Below are positions 33,541 to 45,007 of a stretch of 64,000 nt of DNA, piece by piece. The notes beneath the pieces are model-generated. The model worked only from the letters and a program-made list of their open reading frames with translations. It did not search any database and was not told the origin of the DNA. This stretch comes from Dastarcus helophoroides. Taxonomy: Eukaryota; Arthropoda; Insecta; Coleoptera; Bothrideridae. The position numbers were made by a program, and so were the translations under genes. Positions within the stretch are counted from its first letter, which is position 1, and every line of letters starts with the position of its first letter. The DNA lies in the NCBI GenBank assembly GCA_028583605.1, contig CM053327.1:6943316-7007315 (forward strand), read 5' to 3'.

Positions 33541-35269
33541 ACCAAAAAAAAGCAGAAAATCATTGCGAGTTTTAAATCGAAATTTAAAAAATTAACAAAA
33601 AAAAGTCGAAATTTCTATTTTGAAATCGATCAAAAACTACTTAAAACTTTAATGGTGAAATTCGACTTTTACTTGCAAATTTCAATTAATCTAATTTCAT
33701 TTATGGAATTAAACTTCACATCTGGAGAAAAATAATTTATGTAAAATACCCGAAAAGCTTGAAGTCTTTAAAAGATTTTGATACTGGGTGTTATTTTTAC
33801 AAACAATTTAAATTAATTATTTTATCAAAGTTTAGAGTTTAAAGTTGGAATTTGTATAATTTCACAAAAAATAAATATTCCAATTTATTCGAATATTTCG
33901 ATTTTTTGCAATGTTAGCATTTTTGACCAAATAATAATTGTTAGAGAAATAAAAGGGACATTTGTAGAAATCATAAAAAATTGTTGAAAAAACTTATTTT
34001 TTAAACTTCTCACCCACACGCAATTTTAAAATTGAAAACGAAAAGATTGAGGCTTTTTTTCAAAATTTGGTTTATGAAACTTTCGTGTTCAAATTCTACC
34101 TAGAGAAGTTTAAATGTTTTTTTGTTTATATTTTATATTTGAAATTACAACAAAAATGTTAAAATTTTAAATTATACTCTATATTTCTGAAAAAATCTCG
34201 ATAAATCATATTTTGATATTTTTCCTAAAACTTGAAATTAAAATTCCGAATTTCGAAAAAAAAATTGAATTGAGATCGAAATCAAAATTTTCTGATTTGC
34301 TCTGAAATTGAATGAAAGATTTTTTAAAGTAAATGAGGGTTTCTCGAAATTTTGCCCTACTTCAGCTGTAGATTCAAGATTAAAACCAAGATTATAAATC
34401 TAATTTCAAAACTAAAGGTTTTAGTTCAAAATATTGCGTTTATAATTGAATTTTTAAGTGAAAATATCTAGCAAAATTGGCGTTTTAAAAAATTTCAAGA
34501 CAATGGAAAACACGACATTTTCCTTAAATATTCTGAAAATTTCTTGTTAAAGAATTTTTAATCTTTTAATTGAAATGTTGACTTGCAACTTTAATCCTAA
34601 AAAATATGAAAAGTACTTTAACTCTGAATAGAAAATAGAACATTTTGATTCGAAAATTGAAATTCCAGAAGTAAAATGAATATTTCGAAAAATATGTCGA
34701 GTTATTTAAAATAATATTTTTTTAACATTTCCAGCTGAAGAAACAACCTTAAGAAAAGATAGTAAGAGTTTCGAAATTGAAGAATTTCGAGAAAACTGTC
34801 AAGATTTTTAAAAACCTATTGAACCTGTTAAAAAAATTAAAATTTTGATTAACCTGACAACTTACAAATCGACAAAATTTTGTGAAAAAAAAATTGAAAT
34901 TTGAAAAACATCTACATTTTGAAAATGATACTCTACTATCTAGAAAACGTGTAGATTTTGAGTCAGCTCTAATTTATTCGACATTTTTTCAAAATCTCGA
35001 CTTTTATTCTCAAAATTTTGAAATAAAAATCGAAATTGTGATAAAAATATTTTATTTAAATTTTAAATCTTTTCTCAAAATTCGACTTCCAAGCTAACAA
35101 TTTTTATTTTGCACTTTACATGCACAGCGATGTCTATCACAGAGAGGTTTTTTTCTTAAAATTTCTATTGAAAACACTAAATTGGGAAATTTTTGGGTAA
35201 AATTTGCATTTTTTTCGCTAAATAATGAAGGAAGTTACACAATTTCGAACGTTATTTCAGACAGAATTA
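33541..35269. repeat. AT-rich degenerate repeat
   Basis: Loosely periodic background sequence in both orientations. The open frame at 34882-35097 (+) is low-complexity. Nothing else is seen. Confidence 0.55.
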
Positions 35270-35271
35270 TA

Positions 35272-35770
35272 CAGGGTTCGCAATTAGTGCGAGGATGGAA
35301 GATAGCTCCTAAGTCTGAGAAGATATCAAAATGAAATTTTGTCCAGTGGTGTACATCTACAGGGCGCATATTTTAAAATTGCTATACTTTTATTATATCA
35401 ATCATATTCATGGTGTTGATATAAACTTACTTTTTTTAAATAGAACACAGGACTCCGATACAGCCATTTGTAAACCCTCTGTATGATGTAGTATTAACCA
35501 ATTTGCGACATTAGCAATCACTGATAGTCTTAAACTCTACATTATTTTGCTGCATTTTTATAGGGCTATCCAAATATGTAAAAATATACGGGGTGTTCTA
35601 TTTAAAAAAAGGTAAGTTTATATCAACACTCTGTATATGATTGGTACAATAAAATGAAAATAATTTAAAAATGTGCTTCCTATAGATGGACGCCACTGAG
35701 CTAAATTTCATTTTGATGTCTTTACAGGTTTAGGAGCGGTTCTCCATCCAAGCACTAATGGCGGACCCTG
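35272..35770. mobile_element. Mariner-type foldback element, ~500 bp
   Basis: Left end CAGGGTTCGCAATTAGTGCG and right end (reverse complement) CAGGGTCCGCCATTAGTGCT, with TA on both sides (35270-35271 and 35771-35772). The arms match for about 190 bp (ATCAAAATGAAATTT, GTGTTGATATAAACTTAC, TTTAAATAGAACAC). The centre contains no transposase. Confidence 0.8.
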
Positions 35771-35779
35771 TATAAAACA

Positions 35780-36139
35780 AATTATTTTAAACGAAATCAA
35801 ATTTATAAATTTCTTTAAATCCAGTTAACTTTGTTCCTGAAATTTTGTGGTTAAGATCGAGACTAAATTTGAAATTTTCGCCTGTAAGCATTTTTGAGAA
35901 ACGACAATAAATTTTGAAAGGATATCGAAATTTTGAAGATAATATTCGAAAATTCTAATGTCGAAAGAAAATTTGATAAAAAAAAATATAAATTTGAATA
36001 ATAGAAATCTCTCTATGTTTTGGGTTTAAAGCTAAACTTTTAGAAAAATAATTAGTAGAAACATTAAAATTAAACTTAAGAATCTTGAGGAAAGGATTAA
36101 AGCATGCAAAAGAAAGAAATTTATAAAAAAAAATAGATT
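35780..36139. repeat. AT-rich degenerate repeat
   Basis: Background units only; no gene or element edge seen. Confidence 0.5.
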
Positions 36140-36406
36140 GTTGAAATACATATCTTGTCCCCTGAAACCAAGAAAGATTAAAAACACAACAAAGATTGCT
36201 CTAACGCGTTTTGATAGCCAAGCTATCTTTTTCAGAGAGATACTCTCTATTGTCCCCTTAAACCAAGAAAGATTAAATAACACAAAAAAGGTTGGTCTAA
36301 CGCATTTCGACGGCCAAGCTATCGTTTTTTTAGTCTTTCTTGGGTTCAGGGGACAAGATTTGTATTTCAATTTTTGAAGATAACCAAGAACCAGTCCGTT
36401 CCACCA
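36140..36406. mobile_element. Foldback element F2, copy with complete right end
   Basis: The right end TTTTTGAAGATAACCAAG and CCAGTCCGTTCCACCA is the complete inverted form of the left end seen at 6450 and 47804. The centre has two ribozyme-like remnants on -, both with damaged cores (CUGAAAA in one, no CUGAAGA in the other). The open frame at 36032-36502 is a reading through this element. Confidence 0.7.
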
Positions 36407-37332
36407 ACAACAAAAAATAGTGAGTCTTGAAGACTGCCGATAAAAGTGAAAACTTAAAACTAGGAAATATGTTACGTAGTTCAAAGTCACACTAGTAAAC
36501 AAGTCAAAACTTCGAATATAATGGAAAATAAATTCTGTTAAACTGACTTGCCATTTTATATTTTTGGTTTGGATGCTTGTATAGTGTGTAAACGAACCTA
36601 ATATTTATTGATAATGAAATACACCTTGATATGCGCTAACGTTAACAGTGCTTTTCACATTAGGGCATGTTGGTAACGCGTAAAGGTAACGCGTGATGGT
36701 CACGCGAAACCTAAGTCTACCCTCAATTAAAAATCGCTCAATGAGCCTAAAGAAGTATTCACTTCTAAAATTAAAAATGTTGAGTCAAGTTAAATTACGA
36801 AAAATAATTTCGTACAGGAAAGTGACACTTTTATTTTAGAGTCAGAAAAAAGTAAAAAGTTTTTAGTTTAAAGTAGAAATTTTGAGTTAAAGCTAGAACA
36901 ATTTGAAACCCACATCGAATACTTCAAGTTTTAACTGGAAATTTGGAGAAGAAAGCCGAAATTTCGAGATCAAGTTAAATATTTTGAAAGGGAAATCAGA
37001 ATACTTGATTGAAAATCTTTAAATCGTAGAAAATTTCGAAACAAAAACCTTTGAAAGATATAAGATAAGAAAATTTTAAAATTTCGAACCGGAAATGAAA
37101 TTCATGGGAATTTATGACGAAAAATCATAAAAAATCCAATCTTTGGTGAGAAATTTGAAAAAAGTATCTGAGTTTCGAGAAAAATTTGAAACCTATTTAA
37201 AATAGTCCAAATTTTTTTAATAATTCAAATCCTAATTTTGGAGATAAAATGAACACTTCAAAAAAACGTTATTAAAAAAATTAAGTCAAACTTAATACTA
37301 TTCTAATAGTTTTAGAAATGTTGACGTTTAAA
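36407..37332. repeat. AT-rich repeat with a short GTAACGCG-rich patch
   Basis: At 36665-36710, GGTAACGCGTAAAGGTAACG and GTCACGCG stand out against the AT-rich surroundings. The remainder is background repeat. Confidence 0.45.
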
Positions 37333-38984
37333 CTCATGGCTGGAGAGCGGATTATATGCACAGTTTTTTGAACAAAATATGCACATATTATATGCAGATT
37401 TTGAACAAAATATTCAACGTAATTACAGTTATATGTCCATTAATATGTATATCGTGCACCATAAATCCAAAAAAATTTGGCTAGATGCAAAAGAAATATT
37501 TAATGACCATTTAAAAAAGTTACATTACCATCCAATGTCCATTGCTATATATCAGAAGTATTCAAATTTTATCTTCATATAATAATTATATTACCAACAA
37601 TTTGTTGCCTAAAATTTCGTGAAGTAGGTATATTATTTAAAAAATATAAATATAAATGGAGCAACTCCTGTTTCGAATTTTAATAGCATGTTTTAATTAT
37701 TCGCTTAATTTTTTTTTAAATACCAAAATTATGTATTAAAAATCAACCATTAACTAAATTGTCACGGGGTCTTAAAATTACTATGAATCGCTTTTTGTGA
37801 TGAAAATTGTACTTCTGAATTGAACATTAGTTGTTAGTGAAATTTTGAACATTTACATAACCTTCCGTGTTCTTTTAAATAAGGGTAAAAACATTTTATT
37901 AAAATCATCAGGAAAAAAGTTGTCATCAGGAGAATTGCTTCAGTTATGTTTAACTCGTAAAAATCTCTCTCGTAAAAATGTTAAAGAAGTCTAAGAACTA
38001 AAGATGTATTAGAGTAATTTTACTCAATATTATATTGATCAAGCTAAATAAAAAATTTAAAATTTTATTCCTAAATAAGGAAGACAATGTATATGAGTTC
38101 GCCACTGTATTTACTTAATAAATCTCTAAGTACTGACTTATAGGTAACGTCTAGCTTAAACCGGTATGTGCAAAAGCATGAAATTTTGCACAGGTGTTCG
38201 CCGAAATACGTACGAGAGCACTGAGAGATAATTTTTCAAAATTTAGCCTCTAAGGTGTTAAAAATGGATATTAAAAACCACTTAAAATGTATGCAAGGAA
38301 TAATACACGCGATTGTATTTAAAGTTGGCTGTACGCTTAAAGAGCTGACGTCATTCAGAAATATCTCCCCACGCCAATTTATCTACATTTTGTCAGACGA
38401 TCAGAATTCTTTTATTTAATGTAAACTTCCAAACATTTAAGTTCCAAACTCGAAATTTTGGTTTTAATATTTGAAATGTTTAAATCGAAATCTTGAGGAA
38501 CATTTTTTATAGACATTTTGAAGTTTCTTCTCGAACGTCTGCAAATGTTGCCTTTGACTCAAGATTTCGAGAAACAGCTTTGTAGAAATTCAAATTTAAA
38601 ACCAAAAATTCGCTTGTGTTCTTTTCACTCCAAAATTTCTATTTAGATTTTAAACTTGAAAATTCTTCTAAATGTTGACTTTTTTTGAAACTTTTCAGCT
38701 TAGACTTGAAATATACTTCTTTTTAAAATGCAAACTTTAAAGTCGAAATTTAGCTAAGTGTCGAACTTGTTTTAAACAATCCATGTAAACTGTTTAACAT
38801 TCTCAATTTAAAATGTCAGATCCTTAAAAAAAATGTTTAAAGTTTTCAGGAATAGGCGAATTTTTTAAAAAGTCGAAGTTACAAAAATTTAAAGCTTTTA
38901 CAAAAAGTCATGGGCAAAGTTAGATGAGGGCTAGGAGGTCTTAGCCCCCCCCCCAAAAATTCGTGTTAATCTCCTCAAAAGAGA

Positions 38985-39362
38985 TATGAGGTTATATATT
39001 TTTGGTGGACACAAAATGCCTTGGCGAAATAGGAAAGTATATTTTTTTTTTACTTTTGGCCAACAAGGATTAATTGGCCGAAATAGGAGAATAGAAATCA
39101 AAGATTCTTTTTTGGCTCTCGACAAAAATTAATTGGTGGAAACATGAAAATATATAGGTTAATTAAGGACTTTTTCTTGGTCGACAAAAATTGCTTGGGC
39201 GAAATATGAAAATATAACTTGAGGACCTTTTTTCTTCTTCTCGGTCAACCAAAATTGGTTGGTGGAAAAACGAAAATATAAATTGAGGACCTGAGGACTT
39301 TTGTTCTTTTCTTTTTTGGTCGACAAAAATTGATTAATCGGAAGAAATATGAAAATAAAAAA
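38985..39362. repeat. Minisatellite, ~60-bp unit, about six copies
   Basis: Repeated order of words: TTTTTTGGTCGACAAAAATT, GGTGGAAA or GGGCGAAATA, ATGAAAATATAA, TTGAGGAC. Units differ by substitutions and small indels. Open frames on both strands (38931-39125, 39159-39371, 39245-39544) are by-products of the repeat. A run of ten or more C at 38946 borders it. Confidence 0.7.
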
Positions 39363-40881
39363 CCCGCCCATGCAAAAACTAGGGAAATTTTGAAAAAAGG
39401 TAGAAATTTTGAAAAAAAACTTAAAAAAAGTCCTAATTTTAAGAAAAGGTCTAAATTTAATAATAAAAGAAATAAGAAATTTGCAAAAAAAGTGAAAATT
39501 TTGAAGTGCGAAAAGTTTAAGTCAAAATTTTGCAAAAAAATCAATTTTTTTTAAACTAGGGAATTTTCGAAAAAAGTAAAATTTTTCAATTTTTTAAATA
39601 AAGTTTTAATTTACCGCATACTTAAAGGTCAAAAGTTAGAAAAAAGTTAAAAAAAAGTAGATTTTTTCAAAAGTCAAAACTTCGAGAAATAGTCAAAAAT
39701 TTGAACGATACAAATATTCAAGAAATATCTTGGAAAAGGAAAAGGGTTAAAAAAACAGTAAAATTAAGCAATTTTTCAGGAAACTAAGAATTTACAAAAA
39801 AGTTGAACCAGTTTGAACAGTTTTTCAAATTAAAGCTCAGTTTACTACGGAAAGGTCTAAAAAAAGGTCTACATTTTTGAAAAAAAGTCAAAATTTTCAA
39901 AAAAAAGTTAGAACTTCCAAAAGAACTTAAATATTTGAACAAAGATGTAAATTTTCAAAAAGTAGGCATTTTGAAAAAGCTGAAAAAATAGTGAAAATTC
40001 TGAAAAAAATTAAAAAATTTCAAAAGTGGAAATTTAAAAAAATGCATTTTTTCAAAAACTGAGAATCTAAAAAAAATTAAATTTTTTAATTTCTTAAATA
40101 AAAGTCAAAATTTTAAGAGGTCGAAATTTTAAAAAAAAGATCGAAGTTTATAAAAAATTCCAACTTCTAGAAATAGTCAAACATTTGATCAAGGGCGCAA
40201 ATTTAAAAAAAAAAAATGGTCATCTTGAAAAAGGTAAAGGTTTCCAAATAGAAAAAAAACAGTGAAACTTCTTAAAAAAGGTCGAACATTTCAAAAATAG
40301 AAATATTTTTTAAAATTCACTTTTTTAAACACGTCAGAATTTTCAAAGAAGAGTCGAATGTTTCAGCTTTCCAAACAATGGTCCAGTTTACTGCATAAAG
40401 GTCAAAACTTTTGAAAAAGTCGATATTAAAAAAAAGTCAAAACTTCTAGAAATAGTCAAAAATTTTAACAGAGTTGGAAACTTTCAAAAAAGTGTATGTC
40501 TTAAAAGAGATAAGGGGTTAAAAAAACAGTGAGTTTTGAAAAAATTTCCAAAATTTCAAGTGGAAATTTTTTAAAAATGCAATTTTTTAAAAACAAAGAA
40601 TTTGAAAAAAATGTCGAATTTTTCGATAATTGAAATAAAAGTCTAATTTACTATATAAAGGTCGAAACTGCGAAAAAAAAGTCGAATATTTTGAAAAAAA
40701 AATGAAAATATTCAAAAAAAAGTCAAAATTTTCAAAAAACAAGTCAAAACTTTGGGAAGTAATTAAAAGTAAACATGCAAATTTTTGAAAATAAATGGGT
40801 ATCTTGGAGAAGATAGAGGTTTTCAAAAAAGAAACCAGTGAAAATTCTGAATAAAATTCGAACATTTCACAAAAATAGTAT

Positions 40882-41232
40882 TGCAACGAAATGTAAATTA
40901 TAGAATTTAGTACGTAAGAAAATTCTCTAGAAAGATCTGATAAGGGAAAGCGGCCGCGATAATGAAACAAACGGCAGATAAGCGTTCCAGAAATTTCGGC
41001 AAAGGATAAGCCTTATCTGCTGGATTTTTCTAGTACCCGGAAGCGAAAACTATATAACGCGGCCTCCTTTTCCTCCAGAGGATCAGTCAGAAGTCAGTGT
41101 AGTTAGTTAGTGAGTTAGTAAAGTAAAGTGAAGTGAGTTAATTATTCTGTTGGAGTGTTCCGAGTTTAGTTTGGAGATAAAGTGTTTTACAATTCACGTG
41201 TTAATAATCGTTTGAACCTATTACGCGCAACA
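40882..41232 (+). mobile_element. Solo LTR, gypsy-type family G
   Basis: Begins TGCAACGAAATG and ends CGCAACA, flanked by GTAT on both sides (40878-40881, 41233-41236). It contains GCGGCCGCGATAATGAA, paired GATAAG/CTTATC motifs, an ACTATATAACGCGG core promoter, a GTTAGTTAGTGAGTTAG stretch and GATAAAGTG near the end. No internal region adjoins it. Confidence 0.85.
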
Positions 41233-41454
41233 GTATTTTAATGCTCATTCGACAAAAATTTTACTTGTGGAGTCTACATTTTCAAAAAATAATGACTTTA
41301 ATTTAGGCAACATCTTATTTTAGTGTTGAAATTTACACTTCTTGCCGAATTAAATAAAAATAAGCTGAAATATGTGAAGGAATTAGAAATATGCTAGCAT
41401 CTCAAAAATATGCAAAATATGCAAGTTGCATATAATCCGCTCTTTACTCATGAC

Positions 41455-42100
41455 ATAAAGGTCGAAGGTTCGACAAATAAATCAAGTTTTTTGGAAACTT
41501 TTTTCTCACAGATCCGTCTTCAAGATTGACTCTTTTCTTTGTCCCAAAATTTCGATTTTAGTGTAGGAATTTAAACATGTATCTTACTTTTTTTTTGAAA
41601 TTTTAACCTCAGTATCAACATGTTGACTTGTTTTTTCCCAATTTCAAATTAAATGAAAATGAAATAAAATTTTTAGCAAAATTTATTTTCGAAATTTTGG
41701 AAAAAAATCGAAACTGCTCGGAAGAATTCGACACTAAAAAAATAAAAAATATGAACCGATGTATCCAGGTATGATATTTACGCCACTGAAATTAACCGAT
41801 ATTATGCAATAACGATGTTAAAAAAGATTCATATTTTGAGTTCGATTAATATCTATATCGGTATTCACTCCATTTTGACATCAAAGTTTTGTATCATGAA
41901 CACTGGCTAGTCAATAAAGTAAGTATACTAGTGAGAATAGTATGTTAAAGAGCAAGAGTGTAAAATGTTCATTAAAAATTAAAAAAAAACAAAACTTTTT
42001 CGTTGTAGTGTTTCGCTATGCATTTTATAATTTTGAAATAATTTTTTTGGGTACATACCAAAACCATTGATATTGGGTCAAAAATTATCAGATCGTAATT
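41455..42100. repeat. AT-rich sequence without identified gene
   Basis: Background repeat to about 41750, then low-copy AT-rich sequence. No coding signal. Confidence 0.45.
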
Positions 42101-42985
42101 ACAGAATGCGTAGACAAAAAAAAACATTCTACTGAAAAATCTTTCATTTCAGCGGCTTTTGAAATTTCACCCCCAATTTTAAACGGCTTTCCAAAGAGTT
42201 TTTTCGTTTTATTCTATCCATTTATTAATTAACCCTCTTTTAATCAGATTAAAGCGCGATAATTAAGCTTATAAACATGTTCAACCGCTATGAACACGGT
42301 TCATATAACAACCCCCAAAGTAGCGTCAAATTGTCTTCAATTAAGATACCCGAATACAAAGTGACTGATGGTTTTTTATAGCACCCTTTCGCATACCACC
42401 CTTTTTAACCCTGTCAGTCGATGAATTGGGCACCTGCCCGCGGAAGGGTAAAATTAACCCTTAAGCGGTTGATTGCACCACCTGTCATACGCGCCTGACG
42501 CCGATAGTTAAGAACGGTTCAAGTTAACGGTGCGAATTCGCTTTCTGGGTATATTTAGTTCCGTTTGTTCCGTGCAAGTGTGGCTCGTTTTAAAAAGAGA
42601 ATCTAAAAAACTACCCCTATGATATTAAGGGTTGTCGCGTGCTCGTCTGCCATTTAAATAACTCTCTGATGGGCTTCCGGCGTTTCCCATTTTATAAAAT
42701 GTATCAGAAGATACGGTTTCTGACAAAAACACCCCTTCTATTTAGAGACAGAATTGTCGTCCTAAAAATGCCACTAGAAGGTAAACAAAGACAGTATTTT
42801 ACACAAAACTGCAATCGGTTAAACAATTCAGGAAGCTTAACTGAAATTGGAGCTACGGTTACATTTTAAATGGCTTTAAGTTTTTGTTTGTGGCATTAAT
42901 TCGGTATTTGTTGTAACATTTTTTACATTTATACAAACTATCTTAGATGTGATGTCATTAGGTTTAATAAAAGATAAAGAAACAT
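42101..42985. other. Low-copy, GC-richer interval; possible promoter-like patch
   Basis: Free of the background repeat, with CpG-containing words (GCCCGCGGAAGGG, CATACGCGCCTGACGCCG). A TATATTTA word lies at 42550-42557, upstream of CCGTTTGTTCCGTGCAAG. A 76-codon frame at 42639-42869 (+) has no recognised domain. This is one of the few places where a host regulatory region or exon could lie, but I cannot name one. Confidence 0.3.
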
Positions 42986-43290
42986 GAGCATGCTTGGAGT
43001 CAAAGGAAATTTCGACTTTTTTTCTTAACATTAGTCATTTTTATGAAATTTTGACTTTTTCTCAAAACTTCAAATATCCTTTCAAAATTCAGAATTTATT
43101 TTCAAAATGCCTTTCTTTTTTTTTTTCAAAAATCATCAATTTCCTAAATATTTCGACTCTGTTAAATCCACCTTCTGGAACTATTAACTTGTTTCTCAAA
43201 GTTTGTATATTTGGTTGATGTTTTAGTAAAAAAACAAAAATTTATAGAAACATTCCTTATTTGGAAACTTTATAAAAAAACGTTTTCTGA
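42986..43290 (-). repeat. AT-rich degenerate repeat, purine-rich on -
   Basis: TTTCGACTTTTTTT-like units; no gene seen. Confidence 0.5.
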
Positions 43291-43294
43291 ATAT

Positions 43295-43671
43295 TGTTAC
43301 GGGTTACCGATTCGATAATTAAAACCCCGTAAATAGCAAACACTTTATTTCGAAACACAAGAATTATTGAAATACAAATCTTTCTTGGTTTCAGGGGACA
43401 AGATTTGTATTTTAACTATCTGACTATCTGACTAACTGACTATCTGACTAACTACGTGACTGACTGGAGGGAAAGATGACCGCGTAGTTATACCGTTCCG
43501 GTTTCCAGAACGGATTTCCGTACAGATCGGACTCGCGCTCGCGGAAACGTCTAGAACCCTTATCTGCCATTTGAATCATTCTCGCGCTCGCTTCCCATTA
43601 ACAAATGTTTACAGAGAGTTCGTTACACTACACAATTACTAATTCAAATTTTACAACAACACTTCGTTACA
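43295..43671 (-). mobile_element. Solo LTR, gypsy-type family G, with internal TAACTGACTATC repeats and an F2 remnant
   Basis: On - it ends in CCGTAACA and begins TGTAACGAAGTG, as in the copy at 50812. It is longer because of an ACTATCTGACTAACTG tandem stretch at 43414-43460 and an inserted hairpin (43363-43413). ATAT precedes it, but AATT follows, so the target duplication is not preserved. Confidence 0.7.
43363..43413. mobile_element. Minimal F2 remnant inside the solo LTR
   Basis: ATTGAAATACAAATCTT is followed directly by TCTTGGTTTCAGGGGACAAG and ATTTGTATTT. This is the outermost part of both F2 arms joined head to head with the ribozyme region gone. It has the shape left by deletion of the centre of the hairpin. 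Confidence 0.65.
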
Positions 43672-43679
43672 AATTTTAA

Positions 43680-44316
43680 TTTTCTTCTTGAAATTTCTGG
43701 ATTATTTTAACAAATAAACAAACATGTAAAGTATTTTCTTTAAAAACCTTGTTTATTAAAATTTGACTTTTTTAAATTGAATTTGACGACGCCATTGTAA
43801 AGTTTGCAGAAGGGCGACTGTTTCAGTAATTATTTTCTCTTGAACAACTTGAAGAATTTCTTGGATCTAGATTTGTGCCGACCTTCTTCTTACATCGACG
43901 CCCATGGTTATACGACAGACAGTGCAACCATCAATTCGATAGAATTACGCACCCCGTCGATGGGGAGTGGTCAGTGTCCATTGCTTAGGGTGCTTTTGCG
44001 AAGGGGTCAAAGCAACGCCATGCTCACGACCAACTTTGATGTTACTCATCCACTCGTTGCAGGGCCGAGATAAATGACATTCTGGGTCTCCAGACGGTGT
44101 TTTAGAGAACAATAAATAATTGGAATTTGACGAGCTGATAGCGTTTGTCCCCAACCGTATGTGTCCTATCGTGCAAAATGCTTCGGTTTTTTTTAACAGT
44201 CAAAAGTAAGGATTACGTTCTAAGTGCCATGTTTGGATTGATTAACGCAGACAAACTAAATCAGTGAAGTTCTGAAATTTATCAATGTAAATGTAGGTTA
44301 CACAGCCAGCCTACAC
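43680..44316. other. Low-copy interval, possible decayed exon on -
   Basis: 43945-44154 (-) reads LSRPCNEWMSNIKVGREHG followed by ALTPSQKHPKQWTL, with a composition unlike the low-complexity frames nearby. No family is recognised and no splice sites can be assigned. The rest shows nothing identifiable. Confidence 0.3.
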
Positions 44317-45007
44317 CAGGGGTTGGCAAACTTTTAAACTGAAAGAACCAGCCGCAATAAAAAAATTGATTTCGTGAATTTCAAAGAGTCAACAATTTTT
44401 ATTTCTGATGCAACATTTTATTTCTAAATTAAATCAGATAAATCAGACAAAATATGGGACAGAGAGAGACCCTTCTGACTCATGTAGCCAAAGGAAACTA
44501 TATTCAGCCCAAAAGACCTTTTATTTCTCAAAATTTAAACCCTTACTTTAAAATTTGCCTTTGTTTTCACAATTTCAACTATTTTAACTCTTCTCTATAT
44601 TAGCCTTCTTTTTAAATATCTGTTTTGTTCCTAAAATTAGACTTTTGCCCCAAATCTTCCTTTGTTCTCAAAACTCGACAAATTGTAAAAATGTTTACTT
44701 TTTTTTTCTAATTCGACTCACTGGAAGATTCGATTTATTTGTCAAAAATTCATCTTTTATTGATTTTTTAATAAAAAAAGTAAAAATTTGAATTAATTGG
44801 AGATGTTAAGTAAAGTAGTTTTTAACGATTTCGACCTTTCTTTTTCGAAACTTTCTTTTTTGAAATTTAGATCTATTTCCAAATTTCACTTCTTCCAAAA
44901 TTACATTTTTTCGACTTTGTCTTAAATTGCGGCTTTCTTCTAGAACTTTCTACATTCTTTTTAAAATTCGTCCTTTTACCAAAATTAACTTTTATTAAAC
45001 TTTTAAA

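Larger units (their letters stand above)
37341..41446. mobile_element. hAT-type element, ~4.1 kb, with AT-rich repeat cargo
   Basis: Left end TGGAGAGCGGATTATATGC and right end (reverse complement) TAAAGAGCGGATTATATGC, flanked by CTCATGGC (37333-37340) and CTCATGAC (41447-41454), an 8-bp duplication with one mismatch. This is the size diagnostic of hAT transposons. Inside are a low-copy left part with a 67-codon frame of no known family (37379-37582), a minisatellite (38985-39362), purine-rich background repeat (39.4-40.9 kb) and a solo LTR (40882-41232). No transposase is recognised, so it would depend on another element. Confidence 0.7.

Noticed and set aside
36032..36502. 156-codon frame on -
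   Set aside because: Most of it is the F2 foldback element read through. The protein-like words (IAWLSKRVRA) recur in every F2 copy because they translate the ribozyme-like arm.
39245..39544. Overlapping 99- and 74-codon frames on opposite strands
   Set aside because: They derive from the ~60-bp minisatellite and AT-rich repeat and have low-complexity F/L/K/N composition.
40587..40970. 127-codon frame on -
   Set aside because: Low-complexity reading of background repeat continuing into the edge of a solo LTR; no family resemblance.
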